A stretch of DNA of 64,000 nt from Selaginella moellendorffii (lineage: Eukaryota; Streptophyta; Lycopodiopsida; Selaginellales; Selaginellaceae): assembly GCF_000143415.4 (NCBI RefSeq), contig NW_003314264.1:3774229-3838228 (forward strand), written 5' to 3'. The notes beneath the pieces were generated by a model, which did no database searches, had not been told where the DNA came from, and saw only the letters and a list, made by a program, of their open reading frames with translations. Made by a program: the position numbers and the translations under genes. Below, piece by piece: positions 55,852-64,000 of this stretch (the first letter of the stretch is position 1; every line of letters begins with the position of its first letter).

Positions 55852-56950
55852 TTATGCAGCAAGAGAAATAAGAATTTCTCGCTTCTTAGATGTGCATTTC
55901 TGCCTCGAGTGTAACACAGCAGAGTTATCCACGAGGAGAATGTCACCTTTCTCCCATGAGAACACCACCTCTTCCTCGAGCATTATCTCCACGAGTTCCT
56001 CGGCAGTTTCATCCTGAAGCAGTGTTCCATCCTCAAACTTGATTGTCGACTTTGGAAAGTCCTCCTTCTGCATCTTGTTGAACTCCAGAAACGTTCCAAT
56101 GCTGGTGAAGATCGCCATCCTTCCAGCGCTATCTTTTTTAAACAATGGCTGTAAGGGCTGGCTCTCGAGAATTGCTTCGCCTTTGGGGAGCCAAGTTAGA
56201 GTCATGTTCTGCTTCATGGCACTGGAACACGAAAGTTAGGTAGAAAATCACAAGCATCTCGATCCTGTCGGAAGAATTTGCTTACTTGGTCTCGGCGGTC
56301 TGCTTGTCCTGGGCCGAGAAATGCATCCTCCAAGCTTTGTTGTTGAGATAGGAGTAGGTTACAACACGGCCTTTGTTGAGAAGTTGCTCCGCCAAGTGAT
56401 TTCTCTCGAGAACTCGCTTGTACACTACGTGTCCTGGTACAATTGGAGTGGCTCCTCTAGTCCCAGGCTCCGGAGGCTTTGCGGCAAAAAATGCGATCTT
56501 TGAAGGGGGTTTCTTGAGCTAAGAACACAAAGAAAGAGCTATTTGATTAAGAGCAAACAAAGAGACCAAGTTACTCACATAAGCTGCCTCATTGTGGTAA
56601 CCAACGTACCAATCCATGGGAAGATCGTTAGCGGTGAGAACCTTTCCATGGACCCTCTTTCGATTGGCCAGTCCACCTAGCTCCATGTAGTTGTATTCCT
56701 CCCATCCCAGGGCATCGATTATGGAGTCAAGCTCCTGCGCTGTCCACACGTCGAAACCTCGCAGCAAAACCGCGCCACTTTGGATTAGCCATTCTTCCAG
56801 CTGCGATCGTTGCTCCTCGATTAGCAGCGCTCTAGCGAGGGCTCCAGCGTCCTTGGAAGATTCGTGGGCCGGAGCGAGGACGAGCGGAAATGGGGATCCA
56901 TCGTCGAGCTTCTTTTGGAAAGAGAAGGATAATTGTGAGAAGGAAGACAT
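55852..56950 (-). CDS. TauD/TfdA-family 2-oxoglutarate/Fe(II) dioxygenase (clavaminate-synthase-like)
   Basis: Exons 56950-56579, 56518-56286 and 56221-55852 give 324 residues, the usual size for the plant clavaminate-synthase-like group. Family blocks are AVLLRGFDVWTAQELDSIID, WYVGYHNEAAY, PPEPGTRGATPIVPGHVVYK and the C-terminal WEKGDILLVDNSAVLHSRQ. Predicted iron ligands are the His and Glu of YHNEAAY (an H-x-E facial triad variant) and the distal His of VLHSRQ; the Arg for 2-oxoglutarate lies shortly after (KKREILIS). The substrate is unknown for the plant family. There is no transit peptide, so it is probably cytosolic or peroxisomal. Flanked by AT-rich repeats on both sides. Confidence 0.88.
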
Positions 56951-56989
56951 TGAGCTGCCCGAGGGATTAAACGGAAATGACGATGGCTA

Positions 56990-57418
56990 GGTAACAACTG
57001 TAATTTATTCCTATTTGAATATACTTTGGATATTCTAAATTGCAATACTTTGCAGTAGGGATAAGATGATTTTTTAAAATAATATCTTAAATAGTATATA
57101 ATAATTTTGTTATTTTTGTTGGTTCTGATACTAATAATACAAGTCAATAAGTGAAGAGTTTTCTTTGAGACTAACAGAAATTAATAAAGAAACTTTCAAT
57201 AATTATAGTAATTTCCTAATAGAGGTTTTAGTTCAAAATTCAACAGCTATTAGCATAGTAAATATACTTATCTAGGTGTATTATGGATGCATTTTGATTG
57301 TGGCATGCTGATTAATATCTTACTCAGTAAGTGTTACATCTCTAAATAAAGTAACGGATATATAAATTATGGCTTAAACTAATTAGTCTTTAAAACTTAT
57401 ATATTTGAAAATCAAGCG
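56990..57418. other. AT-rich intergenic; nothing recognised
   Basis: Very AT-rich DNA upstream of the dioxygenase gene, reaching the LTR of a decayed Ty3 copy. No features supported. Confidence 0.45.
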
Positions 57419-58268
57419 TGTGAGTGTGTGCATAAAATATGGAAAGGGAATACAAAAAATGTGCATATCAATTAGCCCAAAAACCTAATTTATATATAAA
57501 AGCAAATGGTCCGGATTGAAACCAATCTGATGGGTATTAAAATCCCACTATGCTAATATTAGTATACAATTGATATATGCAATAAGATGGTCATGACCAA
57601 GCATACTTAAACTTTCTTATATCACCATACCTTTAAGACCAATATCAAAAGTATTCATGTGTAAAATGAAAGGTCAAGTGTAGTCAGAATAAGCTAAAAC
57701 TAGAGGAGTTGTTAATAGTTCTTTGAGATTTATAAACACCCGTTCAGACAAATGAAAGATGAGGTTGACAACTTCAACAATACTCATAACAGTGCAATGC
57801 AATCAAAAACATGATTAACACAATGACTAAGATATTGCACCTTTCCCAGGAAGTGCTACATATCATTCCCACACTTTGGAGTAGGGAACTTTAAAACAAC
57901 CACAAGTTTGTCAAAATTAACTTGTAAACCCTCATGAGAAATATAATACCCAAGATAAGTTGTGTCTTTGGACTTAAACACGCACTTCGACCACTTCAAC
58001 TTTAAAACAACTTTCCATAGCTGATTCAACACTTTATAAACATCATGGATGTGTTCCTTCCATGTCCCCTTTGAGTGGATTAAAATATTATCGATGAAGT
58101 TAGCAATCACCTCCGGTATATCGTAAAGAACCTCGTCTATCATCTGCTGGTAAGTTGTTAGAGCATTGTTCAAACCAAATGGCATCACCAAAAACTTGTA
58201 TAAACCAAATGGTGTGTGAAAAGAAGCCTTAGAAATATCTTCTTCAACTATCGGTATTTACCAGTACC
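57419..58268 (-). mobile_element. Decayed Ty3 copy: LTR fused to RNase H and RT
   Basis: 57419-57565 is a diverged copy of the 175-bp LTR of the 30-35 kb element. It is joined directly (near 57570) to RNase H sequence, so about 1.8 kb of integrase and tail is deleted. 57856-58191 encodes the RT palm in the minus sense (MPFGLNNA, FIDNILIHS in place of FIDD). Position 58268 is a sharp junction to sequence of the same element in the opposite orientation. Confidence 0.8.
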
Positions 58269-59078
58269 TGACCTTGCACGAATAAGTATATGACCCATTC
58301 ATCTTTCTTTCAAGAGTATCATTAAGGGGTTTACTCGGCACTAGTTTATTCAGTGTTTATTTTCCAAGGTCATTTTTATAACAAGGTCTTCTATTATTCT
58401 CTTTGTGTTAGTTGATACAAATTTGAGTTTATCTTTTATTGCTTGACCTGTTGCCACATGTTGCCGTTAGCATTTGCATCATGTGATAAATCAAGTTTTC
58501 ATTCTTTATAGCAAAGGCCATACACATGCATGTACATGGGATGAGGTAGATTTGGTTGTGCATGTAGGTGGTCTTAAACTTGAGTTGTAGTCTGGTGTCA
58601 AATTAAGCTTTTGACTTTATCCTTGGCATAGATTGGTTGCAACACAATCATACCAAGTGTGACTTTGAGGTTTCTCCCCTTTGTTTCGTACTTCTTGATA
58701 TTTCTTCTATTCCTCTCACTTTTATACCTCTTTGTCCCTTTACTTTTACCTCTGCTTCTATCACTTTTGTCTCCCCCTTAATTCCTCCTATGTTTTTGTT
58801 TTGTTCCTCTCTTTCCTTTTCTAATCCCTCTGACGGTTTTTTTGTTATAGCGGTTGACCGACTCATGAAAAAATATGCCGATCTCTTTGAATTTGATTTA
58901 TCATTTGGGGCTAAGATTGCAACATGTCATCCTATTCCAATTGGGGATGCTTGTTTAATAAAGGTTCTTATTCATTGTTGGTCACGCAAAGAGATCAAGA
59001 TTTTACATGCAAATGTCAAAGAGATGTTGGAAAAGGGAGTTATTCAGAAGTTGCAGAATCCTTGGGTATGTGACTGAG
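58269..59078 (+). mobile_element. Inverted segment of the same Ty3 copy (protease to N-terminal RT)
   Basis: On the plus strand this stretch matches the protease-RT connector of the 30-35 kb element: an upstream stretch matching the gag-protease junction, a broken protease (LVDTN-like in place of DTGSS), then 58637-59077 with AVDRLMKKYADLFEFDL and NVKEMLEKGVIQKLQNPW. It stops abruptly at 59078. About 75 codons expected between its end and the adjoining RT part are missing. A simple inversion with breakpoint loss explains the layout. Confidence 0.75.
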
Positions 59079-59818
59079 AGCATTGGCCAGTCGATCTCCC
59101 GGGGGAACTAGAGCCGGCTCTTGAACACTTCACCAAGCTACCCCACTTGTCGGTCCGTGTTCACTCTAGTCTTGGACTTCCCAGTGGGCAGCTCCTCACC
59201 CAACACTGGGTCTGGCCTTCCTGGGCCAAACTGGCCTTTCCTGGCCAAACTGGCTCCACTGCAGTCCTCCCCCCTACTATACTTTTGGAGCTCACCAAAC
59301 CCCGTAGGGTTTGGGAGACGAATGCTTTGGGCTTTCACCCTCTCAGACTCGAACTTGGACTCGGCCTCGGACTCAGACTTGGACTCGGACTCAGACTCGG
59401 ATTCGGACTTGGACTCGGACTCGGCCTCGGCCTCGGTCTCAGTCTCAGTCCCGATCTCGGTCTCGGTCTTGGTCCCGGTCTCGGTCTCGGTCCCAGTCTT
59501 GGTCTCGGTCCCGGTCTCGACTTCGGACTCCATCTCGGGGTCCTTCTCGGACTCCACTTCGGACTCCAACTCGGGTCCATCTCAGACACTTCCACGTGTC
59601 ATGTGTTGGTCCTTTTGGGTCCCTTTTTGGAGCCTCGTTTATTGCTCTCTTTGTGCTTGTTCCTCGAGCACTTCATTGGGAGTTCCACTCCCGCTCTTGA
59701 CCTTTCAAGGCGGAGCTTTTAGTCCAAACGTGTTACGCTCGTTTGGCTTTCGCTTCGGCCACTACCACGTGGCGCCCCTCCGGCTCCACTTTGGGGCCTA
59801 GGGATTTTGTGTCTCACA
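59079..59818 (-). mobile_element. Truncated copy of a long LTR with hexamer expansion
   Basis: Its right end (complement TGTGAGACACAAAATCC) equals the start of the LTR family seen complete at 60467-61593 and again at 63717. About 390 bases of the other end are missing. Positions about 59345-59580 are an expanded six-base repeat (CTCGGA, CTCGGT variants) much longer than in the solo LTR. Confidence 0.75.
59345..59580. repeat. Hexanucleotide microsatellite within an LTR
   Basis: Tandem GGACTC/GGTCTC-type units, translating as Asp-Ser-Asp-Leu or Ser-Arg-Ser repeats in various frames. The frames are not genes. Confidence 0.85.
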
Positions 59819-60118
59819 GGACATACATATGGATGCCCAATACGTACGATTTCAAATTTATGGGTAGGAATATACCTTGCTCAAGGGTATATTATATTTT
59901 TAAGTAGCCACTAATCAATGGGAATCAAACCCATGCAACCTGGCTCCGATACCAATTATAGCACACTTTATCTCTCTCCCCTTAAGCCAATTGGAAAACG
60001 GGCAATTGCTTGATGAGAGAGCCCTTAGGGGCTATTTTATCCCCATTTATCCTCTAAGGTTCCAAGGATCCATGGTGACAGTATATTTAAATCTCATCCT
60101 ATGATCACATGCGCTACA
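59819..60118 (-). mobile_element. Partial copy of the TRIM-like element
   Basis: 59957-60118 matches the 160-bp LTR of the 35.1-36.7 kb element (first bases mutated from TG to TA). 59820-59956 matches its primer-binding-site side, including CGATACCAAT. The minisatellite and second LTR are absent. Confidence 0.8.
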
Positions 60119-60360
60119 CTTACTCACGACTACTCATATAAACCTTCTCAGGGATTGAAGGTTTGAAGTAAGTTTCTAATTAACTCGTGTTTTTGGTAGC
60201 TTGTTCTAGGGTGAGAATTACTATACCAACACAAAATCAATGATAACAAAAGCCCTCTGGCTCTTTGCAACCACAATAGTAGACCGTCGCAGCTAGCTTT
60301 TCACCAAATTTTCTATTGCATCTGCAATAAAATTGTAGCATAACTTCATCAGAGTTCTTC
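60119..60360. other. Unassigned repeat-region DNA
   Basis: Between the partial TRIM-like copy and the gag fossil. No recognisable feature. Confidence 0.35.
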
Positions 60361-61865
60361 TAGTTTTCACATGCCCAACAACAAATATCATGGCCACAGC
60401 CACGTCCTTGCCCTTGTCCTTGAACTTGGGTAACAGTAGCATCAACTTTCATTGGAACAAGATCATTGTAAGCGAGTAATTTTTCCATTCTACTTTAGTC
60501 ACTTAACCACACCTTCGACCACTTGGAGGAGTCTCATTCACAAACTCCATAAATCCAATTTAGGACTTAGGGCTTGCTAGCCCTGAGAATAGTATCCATG
60601 CCACTCAACCTTTGCACTTGGTCCAAGTGCTTCACATGTCCAATCCCATGACCAATACTCAAAGGTACCACCGACATATTAACCCATTACGCTAAAGCTA
60701 TGCCTAATCACCTTTGCCATATCTGTGGTCCAATACCACCTGCATCACAGTCTTGTCTCTCTAAAACTAGGCCATTTGTCCATGAGTGGTCATCCCAGAT
60801 CCACTCCTTAGCATCCTTAGGATGCCCGTAGACGTAGGGAATAACCTTCCCTAACATCCCTTTTTCAGTCCCCATTAAATTCCTTTTTATCCATGGCTGT
60901 GTTCACCAACACTGCCACTGGAACAAGGCCTCTAGGCCTGACCTCTAAGTCTCACTGTCCTTTGGGACTTCCTCACCATGTGACCATATCCTTAGTCATT
61001 GCACTAGAGGACTACTCCTCTTCCTTTTCATAGTTTGGGACTTTAGGACAACATTTCGGAACCCCATGGCTTTACACGAGCCTTATGAGTACTTTTTCCG
61101 CCTTTTGCCTTTAAGTGCTCTAGCCATAGGATTAGAGCGAGGTTCCGTTGAGCCACGCCAGGTATCCAAGTAGGTAGTGCCACCCATGCTTGGATTGGGA
61201 GTATCGACCATTCGATCTCCCCCCCCTTGGGGGACGATTGCTTTGGGCTTTCACCCAACAGCCTGTATTAGTATTCGCACTTAGACTTGGACTCGGACTC
61301 AGACTCGGTCTCAGTTTTGGTCTTGGTTCCATTTCGAACTCTATCTCGGGTCCATCTCGAACTCCTCCACATGTCATGTGTTGATCCTCTTGTGTCCCTT
61401 TTCTAAAGACTCACTTATTGCTTGTTTTGTGCTTGTTCCTTGAGCATTTCATTGGGAGTTCCACTCCCGCTCTCGACCTTTCAAGTCAGATCTTTTACTC
61501 CAAATGTGTTACACTTGTTTGGCTTTTGCTTCGATCACTACCATGTGGCACTTTTTTGGCTCCACTTTGGGGCTTAGGGATTTGTATCTCACAACCATCT
61601 CCCACAGGAAGTGGTGCTGAAGGATATGTAGTGAGAAGTGAAAGAAGCGATATCTCATAACGTTGTGCTAAGCAAAGGGCATCATCAAAAGTGGCTAGAG
61701 CAAGTGCATACACAAGTCTTATAAAATTTTGACAAAGTGCTAGCCACAACATTCCTAACTTGATCTGTTCTAATATATTTGGCTTCGCACAAAGAAAGAA
61801 GCTTAAAAAATGAACACTAGACTGCATTACCAACTTAGATGGCCCTTGACGAAGATGATTGTTGC
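60361..61865 (-). mobile_element. Ty3 gag fossil split by a solo LTR
   Basis: 60368-60466 matches the nucleocapsid region and 61599-61865 the following gag core of the 30-35 kb element, in the same orientation. Removing 60467-61593 plus one target duplication restores a continuous alignment. It is probably the gag end of the decayed element that starts at 57419. Confidence 0.8.
60467..61593 (-). mobile_element. Solo LTR, 1.13 kb
   Basis: Bounded by TGTAAGCG at 60467 and CTCACA at 61593 (TG...CA), with 5-base target duplications ATCAT (60462-60466) and ACCAT (61594-61598) that differ at one base. No internal retroelement domain. The same family is truncated at 59079-59818 and enters the window again at 63717. 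It arose by LTR-LTR recombination of a full element. Confidence 0.85.
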
Positions 61866-61869
61866 AAAT

Positions 61870-62378
61870 GTAACTTTAGGTATCGAAAGTTATTTATCAG
61901 CCAGTCTTTACGGACACTCTTTCCTTACTACTATGACAGCAGAACGTTGGTATTGCTAGACCCTTTATCAGTCCCTCTTATGCTTTAACTGGGCATTTCG
62001 AGTGTACTTAGACCGGATGAGTATAAGGATGGAATTCCTACGTGTTATTAGTTAAGCATACTTAGCCCAGTAAAGAGTTCCTATTTCGTTATATCTTGCA
62101 CTGGCTAGTGACAAGAACCCTTGTGTATTGAGATTAGTCCCTCAATATTGCTACAAAATAGCTTATCATGTCTGCCAAACACCCTTGCTATCATGCCCTT
62201 TGTGTTAATCTCATTTTGATCCAAAATGCTATTTATGGAAAGTGTCTAGATTCGCTCATTTGACATATCTACAAAATGTAGAGATTGTCCTGAATGCAAT
62301 GGTGTTCATCCCATGTCCAAATTCACAATTTACCACCATTCCATATTTAGTAAGTTTCAAGCTTGTCCTAGAGATTAA
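61870..62378. other. Unassigned repeat-region DNA
   Basis: No coding frame, RNA gene or clear element end before the TRIM target site. Confidence 0.4.
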
Positions 62379-62971
62379 TGTAAGCTCCTGAGTTTGGACT
62401 TCCCGGGAGGTCACCCAGCCCAGTACTATTCAAACCCAAGGACGCTTAACCCCAAGTATCCCAAGACCCTTAACCGATTGGAAAAGGGGGTGCACTCTTG
62501 TTCATGGGCCCTTTCCCTCTATATTTGAACCCCATGGATCGTCTCTCAAGTCGTTCTCTTTGGTTGCTTACAATCCACCACGCTTCCCTGCAAGTTCACG
62601 CCCTCGTGAACGGAAGCTGAGAGCCGCAGCTCTCCCGAGAGCCCCGCTCTCTTGACACCCTACCCCTCGGGTCGAGCCCAGCGCGAGCAAACTGGACCAG
62701 CCAGATGTCAATCAACATGTGGTGTGATTCTCTTAGCCAACCAACAGAGTCGGACCCGAGACCCCTCTGATACCAAATGTAAGCTCCTGAGTTTGGACTT
62801 CCCGGGAGGTCACCCAGCCCAGTACTATTCAAACCCAAGGACGCTTAACCCCAAGTATCCCAAGACCCTTAACCGATTGGAAAAGGGGGTGCACTCTTGT
62901 TCATGGGCCCTTTCCCTCTATATTTGAACCCCATGGATCGTCTCTCAAGTCGTTCTCTTTGGTTGCTTACA
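62379..62971 (-). mobile_element. TRIM element, 593 bp, with apparently identical LTRs
   Basis: LTRs of 194 bp (62379-62572 and 62778-62971; TGTAAGC...GCTTACA) appear identical base for base. They enclose only 205 bp. The target duplication is a perfect ATTAA (62374-62378 and 62972-62976). On the minus strand the right LTR is followed by TTTGGTATCAGAGG, the initiator tRNA-Met primer-binding site. A purine-rich stretch (GGGAAGCGTGGTGGAT) abuts the other LTR. There is no coding capacity. Identical LTRs mean a recent insertion, so an autonomous helper was recently active. Confidence 0.93.
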
Positions 62972-62976
62972 ATTAA

Positions 62977-63716
62977 CTCCTGATACTAAAGGAGACTTCA
63001 TTTGACTCTGTTTTGTATGCTGGTCCTAGCATTGGGATGTTGGATGCTCTAGGACTGTTCCAAGTCAATTTGTGCTCCTGTCCCTTCTCTCATTAAGCTG
63101 TTTACTTGGGATCATTCTGTGCTCCAGTGCCATTGCTCTTTGGCTCCATGCTTGGGAGTTTGGCTTCGTTCCTTCGTTCAGTGGCCTAAGGCTCTAAAAC
63201 TTGGGTTTCACACCACTGTCCTTTGGACATGTGGCATCTGTCACGTGGCACAAAGAGGGTTTAAGTTTTGCTTCATGGTGTTATCCTATGGTAAATCACT
63301 ATAGGACAAAGGGTAAAAACTACGTGTGCTATATTTGGTATCAGAGAATGAGTCTTAGCAAGTACTATTCGATGAGATTGGGCAACTAGTCTCATTGCAT
63401 ACGTAGAGATGAAAATGATAATCTGAGTGGGTATACATTTGGGTGCAAAAGCTTTGTAATGGTTCCTTGGGTATGGATTTGGTTACCTTTTTTTTTTTGT
63501 TGTACCGTATTATGTGAACTTGCTCTTGGGCTCATAAGAAGGATTGAGTTGTTCCTTTGCACGAGTTTGTGCTTAGGCTCGTGAGTGAAGCACATTGGTG
63601 TTGGAATAGTTTTGAGTTTGGTCAGAAAGAAAGTGGCATAAGCTTGTCTGTGTTGTGAACAAAAGTTGGTGGTGTTCGGTGTTGTAAATCTCTATTGGTG
63701 AAGTGTGGCATTTATG
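62977..63716 (+). mobile_element. LTR-like sequence with tRNA-Met primer-binding site
   Basis: At 63336-63347 TGGTATCAGAGA matches the initiator tRNA-Met primer-binding site, preceded by U5-like sequence. This suggests the 3' end of an LTR near 63333 and internal DNA to 63716. The LTR start could not be fixed and no coding domain is visible. Confidence 0.4.
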
Positions 63717-64000
63717 TGTGAGACACAAAATCCCTAGGCCCCAAAGTGGAGTCGGAGGGGTGCCATGTGGCAGTGGCCGAAGCGAAAGGCAAACGAGCAT
63801 AACACGTTGGGACTAAAAGCTCCAACTTGAAAGGTCAAGAGCAAGAGTGGAACTCCCAACAAAGGGCTCGAGGAACGAGCACGAAGCGAGCAATAAGCGA
63901 GGCTCCAAAAAAGGGACCCAAAAGGACCAACACATGATACATGGAAGTGTTCGAGATGGAGTCCGAGATGGATCCAAGATGGAGTCTGAGATGGACCCGA
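63717..64000 (+). mobile_element. Start of another LTR of the solo-LTR family (cut by window end)
   Basis: Begins TGTGAGACACAAAATCCCTA and follows the complement of 59818 downwards and of the solo LTR, to the window edge, in plus orientation. The rest lies outside the window. Confidence 0.75.

Noticed and set aside
59121-59801. Open frames of 130-226 codons rich in Ser/Asp/Arg on both strands
   Set aside because: Translation of a hexamer microsatellite inside a truncated LTR.

Overview
The window looks like nuclear DNA of a seed-free vascular plant, most likely a Selaginella-type lycophyte. The evidence is very short introns (about 45-70 bases in most genes), densely packed plant-specific genes (CC-type glutaredoxin, SHORT-ROOT-like GRAS, B3 protein, SnRK1 gamma subunit), intronless PLS-class PPR genes, and AT-rich blocks of nested LTR retrotransposons. 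No search was run; all assignments rest on reading motifs and splice signals.

Layout. 1-3.0 kb is AT-rich repeat DNA: a decayed Ty3 gag copy and a large imperfect inverted repeat. 5.4-6.6 kb holds a CC-type glutaredoxin with a long leader. 10.0-29.2 kb is a compact gene island: WDR4/TRM82 (-), calmodulin (+), TBC RabGAP (+), PPR (-), INTS7 (+), a predicted plastid membrane protein (-), PIG-X (+), a two-B3-domain protein (+), MAK11/PAK1IP1 (-), PPR (+) and a SHORT-ROOT-like GRAS gene (+). 30.0-37.1 kb is repeats: a full-length but dead Ty3 element, an LTR-bounded non-autonomous element filled with a minisatellite, and a long (TA)n tract. 37.6-43.5 kb is a second gene island: SnRK1 gamma (+), exosome MTR3 (-), a receptor-like kinase (+) and a solitary gag-domain gene (-). 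43.5-51.5 kb is a graveyard of PPR, copia and NAA50 fragments with one segmental duplication. 51.6-57.0 kb holds two more PPR genes and a TauD-type dioxygenase, all on the minus strand. 57.4-64.0 kb is nested LTR elements, including a solo LTR and a textbook TRIM element.

Gene organisation. The islands alternate head-to-head and tail-to-tail. Start-codon distances in divergent pairs are 57-210 bases (WDR4/calmodulin, PPR/INTS7, membrane protein/PIG-X, MAK11/PPR, MTR3/kinase), so these pairs must share promoters. Telo-box motifs lie between three of the pairs and involve RNA-processing or ribosome-biogenesis genes. WDR4 (tRNA methylation), INTS7 (snRNA processing), MAK11 (60S biogenesis), MTR3 (exosome) and four PPR proteins (organelle RNA) give the window a strong RNA-metabolism theme.

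The most unusual items are the solitary, GC-rich gag-domain gene without pol or LTRs (42.2-43.4 kb), PPR proteins built of unbroken 31-residue repeats, and the repeat architecture at 35-37 kb and 57-64 kb.
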